In this document: piece after piece, positions 17,029 through 24,865 of the stretch | How the letters are laid out: each line of letters opens with the position of its first letter | How positions within the stretch are numbered: the first letter of the stretch is position 1 | Source of the DNA: Clostridium chromiireducens | GTDB lineage: Bacteria > Bacillota > Clostridia > Clostridiales > Clostridiaceae | Assembly: GCF_002029255.1 (NCBI RefSeq) | Contig: NZ_MZGT01000012.1 | Location: forward strand, 32,427 to 96,426 | Direction: 5' to 3' | Length of the DNA stretch: 64,000 nucleotides | The notes under the pieces: generated by a model | Database searches by the model: none | What the model was told of the DNA's origin: nothing | Seen by the model: the letters and a program-made list of their open reading frames with translations, nothing else | Position numbers and translations under genes: made by a program

Positions 17029-18660
17029 TTATCTTAATAATTGAAGAACTTGTTGAGGTTGTTGATTTGCTTGTGCAAGCATAGCTTGAGCAGCTTGTGA
17101 AAGAATATTATTCTTTGAGAATGTTGACATTTCTTTTGCCATATCAACGTCTCTTATTCTTGATTCAGCTGAAGTTAAGTTTTCACTTGATGTTCCTAAA
17201 TTATTGATTGTGTGTTCCAATCTGTTTTGAATAGCTCCAAGTTTACCTCTTTCAGCCGAAACAGATGCAATAGCCTTATCTAAAGTATCAAGTGCTGATT
17301 GTGCACCAGCTTTTGTAGTTACATCAACTCCTGATATTCCTAAAGCAGCTGATCTCATATCATTAATACCAAATGTAATAGTTTGGCCTCTATTTGCTCC
17401 AATTTGGAATGTCATTCCACCATTTCCACCAGATTCTGTTTGAGCTTGAGTTAACCCTAAATCTTTAACTGCTGTTTTTCCAGCTAAATCTGATAAACTA
17501 ATTGGACCAGATTCACTAACAATTTCAAATCTTCCATCATTTGTTGCATTTACCTTAACATCTGCAATATATCCTGGCTTATCTGAAGATGTAGCTCCTG
17601 CTGCAGTATTATAGGAAGATATTGCAGCATTTATGTCATGTTGTAATTGAGTTGCTGCAGATGACATAGTATCTCCAGCTGATATAGCTGTTGTTATACT
17701 AGCTTGTAAATTAACATCCCCTATTTTGAAATTTATTTTATCTGTAGTTGCTACGTTTGATCCATTATAAGTACTATCACCAGTATCTCCAGTAGTTCCA
17801 GCTGTACCTAAGAATTTTCCACTTATACCTGTAGCAGCACTTGATTTTATAGCTGATGTAGTTCCTGTCGAACCGCTTTCTATAACTAATTTATTAGTAC
17901 CATCAACATATCCACTAATATGTGCTACATTAGCTCCTGATTGATCAATAGCTTCATTTATCTTTGAAACAATTAAATCCTTAGCAGCATTCATGCTAGT
18001 AGTTGTTGCACCTGAACCTGTACCAGCTTTTATAGTTGTTTTTTCAGCTTCACTAAAATTTTGCCAATTAACAGTAATTTCACTTCCATCTATTGTAAGC
18101 TTACCTTGAACAAAATCTGAATCTGAAACCAATGCTGTTGATGAATTCATTGCTGATGTTGCAGTTACTGATGCCGAAGTAAGTTTAGCTACTTGTGTTC
18201 CTGTTGTCGTATCTTGTCCAACAGCAGCTCCAGAAGTTTTTAAGCTACCATTTAATAGTTTTTGAGTATTAAACTCAGTTGTGTTACCAATTCTATCTAC
18301 TTCACTCTTTAATTGAGTAACTTCATCTTGAATTGATTTTCTATCGGCATCTGTATTTGTTCCATTCGCTGATTGATCTGCAAGTTCTCTTATTCTTTGA
18401 AGAATGCTGTGAGTTTCATTTAATGCACCTTCTGCTGTTTGGATCATTGAAATACCATCTTGAGCATTAGCTGAAGCTTGATCTAAACCTCTAATTTGTC
18501 CTCTCATCTTTTCAGAAATTGCAAGACCTGCCGCATCGTCTCCAGCCTTGTTAATTCTTAAACCTGAAGAAAGTTTTTGCATTGAATTACTAGCAGTTGC
18601 TGCGTTAGTATTCATCCTGCTGATTGCATTAGCTCCTGGTAAATTGTGATTAATTATCAT
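17029..18660 (-). CDS. fliC: Major flagellin, with enlarged central domain
   Basis: This 543-residue flagellin polymerises into the filament. The N-terminal D0-D1 part is canonical (MIINHNLPGANAISRMNTNA, KLSSGLRINKAGDDAAGLAI, TEFNTQKLLNGS), as is the C-terminal part (GAIQNRLEHTINNL, RIRDVDMAKEMSTFSKNNIL, AMLAQANQQPQQVLQLLR). Between them about 290 residues of Thr/Ser/Ala-rich sequence form a surface-exposed domain, making it roughly twice the length of minimal clostridial flagellins. The ATG at 18660 was chosen over one 15 codons upstream because AAGGAGGA lies at correct spacing and MIINHN is the conserved start. A SigD-type promoter and a CsrA hairpin lie upstream. The many Ser/Thr are candidate glycosylation sites. 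Confidence 0.97.
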   Translation of the reverse strand: MIINHNLPGANAISRMNTNAATASNSMQKLSSGLRINKAGDDAAGLAISEKMRGQIRGLDQASANAQDGISMIQTAEGALNETHSILQRIRELADQSANGTNTDADRKSIQDEVTQLKSEVDRIGNTTEFNTQKLLNGSLKTSGAAVGQDTTTGTQVAKLTSASVTATSAMNSSTALVSDSDFVQGKLTIDGSEITVNWQNFSEAEKTTIKAGTGSGATTTSMNAAKDLIVSKINEAIDQSGANVAHISGYVDGTNKLVIESGSTGTTSAIKSSAATGISGKFLGTAGTTGDTGDSTYNGSNVATTDKINFKIGDVNLQASITTAISAGDTMSSAATQLQHDINAAISSYNTAAGATSSDKPGYIADVKVNATNDGRFEIVSESGPISLSDLAGKTAVKDLGLTQAQTESGGNGGMTFQIGANRGQTITFGINDMRSAALGISGVDVTTKAGAQSALDTLDKAIASVSAERGKLGAIQNRLEHTINNLGTSSENLTSAESRIRDVDMAKEMSTFSKNNILSQAAQAMLAQANQQPQQVLQLLR

Positions 18661-18666
18661 AATAAA

Positions 18667-18706
18667 TTCCTCCTTGATTTTTAAGTTACGGACTTCCCTG
18701 TCCATA
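18667..18706 (-). promoter_or_regulatory. Candidate CsrA-binding leader of major flagellin
   Basis: In the leader RNA a seven-pair stem (UAUGGAC/GUCCGUA, one U-G wobble; 18706-18700 and 18693-18687) presents AGGGAA as a hexaloop, the preferred CsrA hairpin. A second GGA site is the ribosome binding site AAGGAGGA at 18667-18675. The spacing suits one CsrA dimer bridging both sites, as at Bacillus subtilis hag. csrA and fliW lie about 4 kb away in the same block. Confidence 0.75.
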
Positions 18707-18768
18707 CTTTATATTTTTTTATTTATATCAACTCTTAAGAGTTAATAGCTTATAAGCTTTATACTTTT

Positions 18769-18796
18769 ATATTCGATTTAATTGAATATTACTTTA
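18769..18796 (-). promoter_or_regulatory. SigD promoter of major flagellin
   Basis: On the minus strand TAAA (18796-18793) and TCGAATAT (18776-18769) are separated by 16 bases, matching the flagellar sigma pattern. The implied leader is about 100 nt and includes two perfect palindromes, AACTCTTAAGAGTT (18730-18743) and AGCTTATAAGCT (18747-18758), plus the CsrA site. Confidence 0.55.
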
Positions 18797-18914
18797 GTCT
18801 TTATTTATAATTTTTAAAACTTTTTTATCAATTTTTAAAGTAATAACTATTTAAATCTTATATTTATATATTCGTTACTAAATGGTAGAACTTTATAGTC
18901 ATTTAAATTTTATT

Positions 18915-19244
18915 TTAAACACTTTTATTAAAAACCATAGCCTTATTTTCAAAGCTATTGTAATTTACATTTGCTTGTCTTACCTTCTTTAAGTTCTCTA
19001 TTTGTTTTTTTATTTCAACTTTTTCTTTTTTTACTACGTTTTGCAATTCTTCTTCTAACTCTAATAATTTTAGTGAACTTTCAATAGACTCAATTTCTTC
19101 TTTATCAAACTCAAGAATACTTATTGATTCTAAAATTTCTTCTCTTTTTTGAATTAAATCAGTTAGCTCACTACCATTTCTGGCCTCATTGATTAAAGCT
19201 AAAGTTAGAGTTTTATATTCTTCTAAATATTTACTTAAGTTCAT
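18915..19244 (-). CDS. FliT-like flagellar protein
   Basis: This helical, charged protein of about 109 residues follows fliD, where FliT, the FliD export chaperone, is encoded in Bacillus subtilis (fliD-fliS-fliT). Leucine/isoleucine-rich helices (YLEEYKTLTLALINEARNG, then EILESISILEFDKEEIESIE) fit a FliT-type helical bundle, but similarity is weak and the call rests partly on position. The ATG at 19244 is better spaced from the GCGAGG element than the one at 19253, which abuts it. Confidence 0.55.
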   Translation of the reverse strand: MNLSKYLEEYKTLTLALINEARNGSELTDLIQKREEILESISILEFDKEEIESIESSLKLLELEEELQNVVKKEKVEIKKQIENLKKVRQANVNYNSFENKAMVFNKSV

Positions 19245-19342
19245 AAATTTCATCCTCGCATCATTTTAATTTTAAAATAAGGCTTCTAAAAAAATACTAC
19301 ATATACAAAAAACATTTTATTGAATAGTATCAATTATCATCT

Positions 19343-21628
19343 TTATTTTCCTAGCATGCTTGCTAAAGATGATTGTTGTGAATTTAATTTCTGCATAATT
19401 GTTTCTAGATCGGAATATTTTTTATATAATGCATTTTCTTTAACTGTAAATGATTGATTCATATCAGCTATTAGCAATTTTTTCTTATATATATTCTTAG
19501 TTAATGTATTACTGCTCTCTGTACTACTTCCTGTCAATCCTGCTTTCTTGGCTAACGATGAAGTACTAGTTTTAAATTCGTTGTATAAAGCTGTTTTAAG
19601 CTGAGTTAATGCTCCACCCTTATCCGTAGTTGATGCTGCTCTTGTAAATAAATCTTTTACATCCCCTGCATTTTCTTGCAATGCTTTTGTTAATTTATCT
19701 TCATCTATAGTGAGCATTCCATTTTTGTCTGCATAATTTTTAATTGGAGATATTCCAATTTTCTCCAAATTCAATCCTGATCCCGATACAACCGTTGAAA
19801 TAGCATTTTTCATTTCACTTACTATTCGTTGAAGATCATTATCTTTTCTAAGCAATCCTGTTTGCGCTTTCTTTTCCCAAGCAGTAACTTGAGATTCTGT
19901 CATTGCTGACTTTTGTTCATCTGTTAAAGGCATATAATCTTTATCTCTTGTTTCAAAGATTTTTGTATTCATACTTTGTAATAGTGTATTATAATCATTA
20001 ACAAACTTTACAATATTGTCTTTTAAAGACGTAACATCGGTTGATCCTGTTAATTTTACCGAAGTATCTGCTGATGTTGTTAAGCTACCATCACCTTTAA
20101 TTGTCATTATAGTTCCATCAGCCATTTTAAAATCCATTGTAGCAGCACCAAGTGGTATTCCATCAGGTTTTGTTATGGTAGTTGTTCCATCATCTGCTAT
20201 TGTTATTTTACTCTTGTCAGTAAGTGTATATTCAGTTTGGGTAGACTCTGCTACTTTAGTAATATTATTACTAAAAATACTAGTCACTGATGATGATGTT
20301 ATATATTTGGTAGTTGTCAGTGGATTTGTCGTTATATTTCCATCGCCCGTAATTATCATTTGGGTTCCATTAGTACTTGTGAAACTCATTATATCAGTAG
20401 CCCCAAGTGTTGTTCCATCAGGTTTTGTTATAGTTGTTGTTCCATCATTAGCTATTGTTATCTTACTATCATCCTTAAGTGTGTATTCTGTACCATCGGT
20501 CACAGACGTTGTATCCTTAACATCAGCATTAGTAAAAAGACTTGTCATCAATGATGATGTTATATTTTGTATCGGCACTAAAGTCCCATCACCTTTAATT
20601 CTCATTTTAGTCCCATCGTTGCTTGTGAAATCCATTGTATCAGTAGCTCCAAGTGTTGTTGTTCCATCAGCGTTTGTTATTGTTGTTGTCCCATCATCTG
20701 CTATTTTTATTTTACTTCCATTAGTAAGAGTATATTCTGTATTACTAGATTTCGCTGTTTTAGTAATATTATCTCCAAAAAGACTAGTTATTGATGATGA
20801 TGTTATATATTTATTTGTTGAAGTTGTATTATTTGTTAATCCTTTAAAAGTAAATTGTACATTATCAACAGTTACAACATTCTCAGTTGTTTTATTTGTA
20901 ATGTCATCAATTGTATAAATATTACCGCTGCTATTTTTTATAGTAGCATGAAGATACTTGTCTGTTGCTGCCGTATGATTATTAAGTGTAAACCCGCCTC
21001 CACCAAAAGCACTTGCCGCAAAATTTACACTATTAGTAAATTGACTATAAGTTGCTGTTATAGTATTCTTATTCAAGTCATCCAATGCTGTTTGAGCAGT
21101 TGTTTTATCTCCAGCGGTTGTTCCATTTATAATATTACTATACGTCAATTTCTGAGCTGCTACTGCCGCATTATAATTAGCTACTGTTTTACTTCCATCA
21201 ACGTCTACATCAAAGGTTATTGTTGCTGTACCAATTTTTATTGTTTTCCCAGCTCCAGTTTCAGTTGCCAGATCTAGTTTATCTGTTGCCTTGGCTGCTA
21301 ATTGAGTAACACTCACTGTATAATTATCAATACTTGCTCCTGCTAATCCTTTCGCTGTTACCTTGTCACTACTACTAGAATTATAGGTTTGCGTTTGATA
21401 AGTACTGCTAGACATCAAACTGCCTGTCTTTATTATATCAAGATATTTATCATAAAAGTCTGATGCATCGCTCATTATTTTTTTATATTGCTCTTGTTGA
21501 TATTCCATAACTTTTTTATTTTGAACTTCTTTATCAATCTTTGTTTGATATCCTTGCATTGCACTTTTAACTAGAGCATCTACATCTAATCCTGAATTAG
21601 TTCCAGTTATTCTCTGTATTGTTGACAT
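19343..21628 (-). CDS. fliD: Flagellar filament cap FliD with three tandem internal repeats
   Basis: FliD (HAP2) caps the filament tip and folds flagellin as it emerges. The N terminus carries the FliD signature (STIQRITGTNSGLDVDALVK) and the C terminus the coiled coil (residues about 690-761, MQKLNSQQSSLASMLGK at the end). At 761 residues it is much longer than usual (about 450-550). The excess is a block at about residues 272-522 of three tandem repeats of 80-88 residues, each containing NITSS/KYITSSS, EYTL, SKI.IA.DGTTTIT and an MTIKGDG-like end. The start is ATG at 21628; the GTG three codons earlier overlaps the AAGGAGTG ribosome binding site. It is preceded by fliS and followed by the FliT-like gene. 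Confidence 0.95.
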   Translation of the reverse strand: MSTIQRITGTNSGLDVDALVKSAMQGYQTKIDKEVQNKKVMEYQQEQYKKIMSDASDFYDKYLDIIKTGSLMSSSTYQTQTYNSSSSDKVTAKGLAGASIDNYTVSVTQLAAKATDKLDLATETGAGKTIKIGTATITFDVDVDGSKTVANYNAAVAAQKLTYSNIINGTTAGDKTTAQTALDDLNKNTITATYSQFTNSVNFAASAFGGGGFTLNNHTAATDKYLHATIKNSSGNIYTIDDITNKTTENVVTVDNVQFTFKGLTNNTTSTNKYITSSSITSLFGDNITKTAKSSNTEYTLTNGSKIKIADDGTTTITNADGTTTLGATDTMDFTSNDGTKMRIKGDGTLVPIQNITSSLMTSLFTNADVKDTTSVTDGTEYTLKDDSKITIANDGTTTITKPDGTTLGATDIMSFTSTNGTQMIITGDGNITTNPLTTTKYITSSSVTSIFSNNITKVAESTQTEYTLTDKSKITIADDGTTTITKPDGIPLGAATMDFKMADGTIMTIKGDGSLTTSADTSVKLTGSTDVTSLKDNIVKFVNDYNTLLQSMNTKIFETRDKDYMPLTDEQKSAMTESQVTAWEKKAQTGLLRKDNDLQRIVSEMKNAISTVVSGSGLNLEKIGISPIKNYADKNGMLTIDEDKLTKALQENAGDVKDLFTRAASTTDKGGALTQLKTALYNEFKTSTSSLAKKAGLTGSSTESSNTLTKNIYKKKLLIADMNQSFTVKENALYKKYSDLETIMQKLNSQQSSLASMLGK
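20060..20815 (-). repeat. Three tandem coding repeats in fliD
   Basis: Three in-frame units of about 240-265 bases run from 20815 to about 20570, 20570 to about 20312, and 20312 to about 20060. They share the residue pattern ITSS..TSLF, EYTL..SKI, DGTTTIT..DG and KGDG. They have diverged at nucleotide level, so duplication is not recent, but they remain strong candidates for copy-number variation by recombination. Confidence 0.85.
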
Positions 21629-21744
21629 CTTTTTCACTCCTTTTGTACAATTTGCTTATAATTCAGAATTACAGTTATTAATTTAATAATACGTCTCAAA
21701 GCCATTTCTTTATTAAATCAAAAATTCGTAATTACTAATCATTT

Positions 21745-22119
21745 TTATTTCTTAGCTCTCTTATAAGCCTCTTTCCATGTTTCATTAATATCTTCTATAA
21801 GTGGAAGAATTTCATCTATTATTTCTATATTTTTAGTCATATTAGCCTCAATCAATCTATCTTTAATGAAAGTATATACTCTCAATAACTGAACTGCCCA
21901 CTCACCTGCACTTGTATCTAAACTAACCATGAGTTCTGAGAATATATCCTGAGTTCTTACTAGCGCATCATGTGCTTTTTTTATATCTTTATCCACTATA
22001 GCTTGTCTAGCTATTTTGCAAAACTTAACAGCACCTTCAACAAGCATCAGCAACAATTGTTCTTTTGATGCATAATTTACAGAATTGTTTTTGTAAACAT
22101 TATATCCATTAGAATACAT
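21745..22119 (-). CDS. fliS: Flagellin export chaperone FliS
   Basis: FliS binds the C-terminal helix of newly made flagellin and keeps it unfolded for export; it also affects FliW-flagellin partitioning. The 124-residue protein has the family start (MYSNGYNVYKNNSVNYASKE) followed by QLLLMLVEGAVKFCKIARQA and the C-terminal helices. Length is normal. AGGAGG precedes the ATG. It lies between a small unknown gene and fliD, as in most clostridia. Confidence 0.96.
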   Translation of the reverse strand: MYSNGYNVYKNNSVNYASKEQLLLMLVEGAVKFCKIARQAIVDKDIKKAHDALVRTQDIFSELMVSLDTSAGEWAVQLLRVYTFIKDRLIEANMTKNIEIIDEILPLIEDINETWKEAYKRAKK

Positions 22120-22130
22120 TCTAATTCCTC

Positions 22131-22415
22131 CTATTTCGTTGTATCTAAAATTCTACCTTTTGAATTACTTTCATTTATTTTTTCCATTTTCTCCACTTTG
22201 ATATCTATATTTCTATGGTTATCTTTTATACCATCTATTGTAATATATCTCTTCTCAAATTCTTTATCGGTAGATTCTGCTATATCTCTAGCTCTTTCAT
22301 CTTTTACATCTTTCTTTATGCTTATGCCTTTACCCGAATGCACCTTGTCTTCTTTAATTTCTTCTTGCATCTTTTTTCTAATATCTGTATCAATCTTATT
22401 TAACTTAAACTCCAA
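22131..22415 (-). CDS. Small charged protein of unknown function in the flagellar block
   Basis: This 94-residue protein is rich in lysine, glutamate, aspartate and isoleucine (EFKLNKIDTDIRKKMQEEIK). It has no recognised domain, membrane segment or signal peptide. Translation appears to start at TTG, with GGGGGAAA about seven bases upstream. It ends 11 bases before fliS and begins 33 bases after FlaG, so it belongs to the operon. I do not recognise the family. A disordered export substrate or chaperone partner would fit, but nothing shows it. Confidence 0.6.
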   Translation of the reverse strand: MEFKLNKIDTDIRKKMQEEIKEDKVHSGKGISIKKDVKDERARDIAESTDKEFEKRYITIDGIKDNHRNIDIKVEKMEKINESNSKGRILDTTK

Positions 22416-22448
22416 GCAAGTATTTCCCCCTTTGAATCTTTTATTAAA

Positions 22449-22835
22449 CTAAGCTTTTTTATCTAATAACCCTACTTGCCTCAGCATACTAGCTACCATA
22501 TCTAAAATCTTTTTCGGTGGGATTTCTAATACAACTTCCTTAGTATTTTCATCTATTACTTTTACCATCATTGTTTTCATTTCCTCATTATAAGTATATT
22601 CTGCATGAGTTTTGTCATCTTTTAAAAAGTTATTTAATTTGTTTAATGCATTATCTATGTCTTTTTTGCTATATTCTTGCTTTTTATCGTTACTTGTCTC
22701 TGAAGATTGTTCTTCCACCTTTTGAACTTTAGGAATTGCTCTCTCTGCATTTGTTTCTCCATATTGTGACGTATTTGAATTCGTACTATATGAATTTATA
22801 TTAATTAAGTTTTTTCCTAGGTTATTAACATCCAT
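22449..22835 (-). CDS. flaG: FlaG family protein
   Basis: FlaG proteins influence filament length or assembly; their mechanism is not settled. The 128-residue protein has a low-complexity Asn/Ser-rich N terminus and the conserved C-terminal domain from about residue 75. That domain holds YNEEMKTMMVKVIDENTKEV followed by VLEIPPKKILDMVASMLRQV. AAGGAGG precedes the ATG. It follows csrA by 42 bases and precedes the small unknown gene. Confidence 0.88.
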   Translation of the reverse strand: MDVNNLGKNLININSYSTNSNTSQYGETNAERAIPKVQKVEEQSSETSNDKKQEYSKKDIDNALNKLNNFLKDDKTHAEYTYNEEMKTMMVKVIDENTKEVVLEIPPKKILDMVASMLRQVGLLDKKA

Positions 22836-22877
22836 GTTTATACTACCTCCTTGTTAGTTGCTCTTAATCTATGATAC

Positions 22878-23096
22878 TTATTTTTTCTTTATATTACTTA
22901 ATACACTCATATCAATATTTATTGCCTCTTTATTTTCATTTTCTACTTCTTCATACAATTCTTTTCTTAATATAGATATATCTTTTGGAGCTTTTATTCC
23001 AATCTTTACACTACCATCATCTATTCTACTTACAATAATTTCTATATCATCTCCAACCATTAGAGATTCGCCTTGTTTCCTAGTTATAATTAACAT
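22878..23096 (-). CDS. csrA: Carbon storage regulator CsrA
   Basis: CsrA is a small dimeric RNA-binding protein that blocks translation by binding GGA motifs. In Firmicutes its main known target is flagellin mRNA, and FliW antagonises it. The 72-residue protein starts [20 protein letters not shown] and contains [20 protein letters not shown], which are the RNA-contact strands and hinge of the family. Its gene begins 11 bases after fliW, the usual partner order. A likely target is the hairpin in the major flagellin leader at 18667-18706. Confidence 0.97.
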   Translation of the reverse strand: MLIITRKQGESLMVGDDIEIIVSRIDDGSVKIGIKAPKDISILRKELYEEVENENKEAINIDMSVLSNIKKK

Positions 23097-23107
23097 CTTT
23101 TACCTCC

Positions 23108-23527
23108 TTACATTAAAGGACTTTTTACCTTATATTTAGAATTGTCTAATATTATTTGTTCCCCAAGATTATTAGAAGTATTTATAACTATAGGTCCTTG
23201 TAGATTGGTAGTTATTTTCTTTACATCTGAATTCAATGTTACTGTAGTAATTATATTTACTTGTTCTGGCGAATCTACATTTAAGTTTTTAATTGTTTCT
23301 TCACTTAATTTAATTTCATAGTCCTTAAAAAATTCATATGGTGACGTTACTATTAAAGAAATTTCATCATCTTCTAAAGATTGTAGTAACTTGAAAGGTT
23401 CGTAATTCTGCAAATCTAAAAGTATAAATTTTCTTAATCCATTAAGTCCTGGAAGTCCTTTCTTAAATGTGATTATATTATTTTCTTCATACTCTATTTC
23501 ACCATTAATTTTAGAAATAAATTTCAT
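23108..23527 (-). CDS. fliW: Flagellar assembly factor FliW
   Basis: FliW binds either flagellin or CsrA. When flagellin leaves the cell, FliW is freed and relieves CsrA repression of flagellin translation. The 139-residue protein shows the family pattern: [20 protein letters not shown] at residues 19-38 and [25 protein letters not shown] lies upstream of the ATG. It lies between flgL and csrA, the standard arrangement. Confidence 0.95.
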   Translation of the reverse strand: MKFISKINGEIEYEENNIITFKKGLPGLNGLRKFILLDLQNYEPFKLLQSLEDDEISLIVTSPYEFFKDYEIKLSEETIKNLNVDSPEQVNIITTVTLNSDVKKITTNLQGPIVINTSNNLGEQIILDNSKYKVKSPLM

Positions 23528-23543
23528 ATTTATCTTCTCCTAA

Positions 23544-24788
23544 CTATAAATAACTTAGTATAGTCATTGGCAATACCTTTGCACTTGTTTGTAGTGCAGC
23601 AGTATATACAGTTTGCATTATTGAATACTCCATAGTTTTATCTGCAAAATCTATATCTTCTGTCTTTGATAAAATATCTGTCATATTATAATTCTGAGTT
23701 TCATTGTTTGCCTGTGCTGAATCCATTCTATTTTGCATCGTTCCAACCTCTGATCTTTTTTGCAATAAATTTGCTGTCACAGATTGTATATCAGCTAAGT
23801 CTGTAGTAATTAAACTTTTGGAATCCCCTCCAGCATTTAAATGATCTATTATATTTGATAACAAATCAGAAACGTTTATACTTTTTCCATTCTTATCTTT
23901 AAATTCTAATATATCAACTGCATTCTTATTATAGACAGTTTTAACTCCTTCAGAAATATCTACATTTAAATCTGAGTTTATTTGGTCAAATGAACTGTAT
24001 GAAGTAACTACTTTATTAACATCGTTGGAATTAAAATTCGGAGCCAATGCGGTTGCAAATAATGATTCCAATGTTTCAGGCTTAGTTGCAGGCGGAGTTA
24101 CAGTACCAACTTTAGTAAGATCAACTGTAGTCGTTGACGTAGTAGGAGCAGTTGCAGTAGTATAGTCTTTGATTGTTATTGTTACATTATTCCCTGTTTT
24201 ATTGATTTCTTCTATTTTCATATTATTTGAAGGTATAAGACTACTCTCGATTGGACTCGTAGATAAATCTATGCTCATGCCTGTACTTGTTTTAGTTATT
24301 CCATTACCATTTTTATCAGCATATTTTAAAACTCCGTCTACTACTGTAGTAGGTTTAGAATTTGTTTTTGTCCCACCAAATATGTACGAACCATCAAAGC
24401 TTGTATTTAACACTTGCGATAATTCATTAATCTTTTCCTTTATTTCATCTTTAATTGCTGATTTTTCATCATCTCCATAAGTTCCATTCCCGGCATTTAC
24501 AAGCAATGTCTCTATTCTCCCAAAAATATTCCCCATTTGTGACAATGCAGTATCTGTGGTATCAAGCCAATTTGATGTATCTTTTATGTTTTCATTGTAT
24601 TGAGTGTTATATGAAATTTCTGAATGTAACTGCATACTTCTTGATGCTTTATAGGGGTTATCAGATGCTTTATTAATTTCTTTTCCTGAAGCTAATTGAT
24701 TTTGTAATGTTTGCATATTATTCATATTTCTTTTCATATTTCTCAAGTAATTTGAGCTTAACATATTACTTGTTATCCTTGATGACAT
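23544..24788 (-). CDS. flgL: Hook-filament junction protein FlgL
   Basis: FlgL (HAP3) joins the hook-side junction to the filament. The 414-residue protein has the N-terminal SSRITSNMLSSNYLRNMKRN and LASGKEINKASDNPYKASRS region, and a C-terminal helix ending AALQTSAKVLPMTILSYL. The middle (about residues 150-320) is a variable, threonine-rich domain. AAGGAGG precedes the ATG. It follows flgK by 77 bases and is followed by fliW. Confidence 0.95.
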   Translation of the reverse strand: MSSRITSNMLSSNYLRNMKRNMNNMQTLQNQLASGKEINKASDNPYKASRSMQLHSEISYNTQYNENIKDTSNWLDTTDTALSQMGNIFGRIETLLVNAGNGTYGDDEKSAIKDEIKEKINELSQVLNTSFDGSYIFGGTKTNSKPTTVVDGVLKYADKNGNGITKTSTGMSIDLSTSPIESSLIPSNNMKIEEINKTGNNVTITIKDYTTATAPTTSTTTVDLTKVGTVTPPATKPETLESLFATALAPNFNSNDVNKVVTSYSSFDQINSDLNVDISEGVKTVYNKNAVDILEFKDKNGKSINVSDLLSNIIDHLNAGGDSKSLITTDLADIQSVTANLLQKRSEVGTMQNRMDSAQANNETQNYNMTDILSKTEDIDFADKTMEYSIMQTVYTAALQTSAKVLPMTILSYL

Positions 24789-24865
24789 AACTTTCCTCCT
24801 TGTCCTTAAGCTAAACGCTATTTTCTAAAGTATTAGGTAATCTATATCTAAACTTGTATTTTCAC

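Noticed and set aside
20016..20918. A 300-codon plus-strand open frame with repeated valine/serine pattern
   Set aside because: It is the antisense shadow of the three fliD repeats; its repetitive look comes from the fliD coding sequence.
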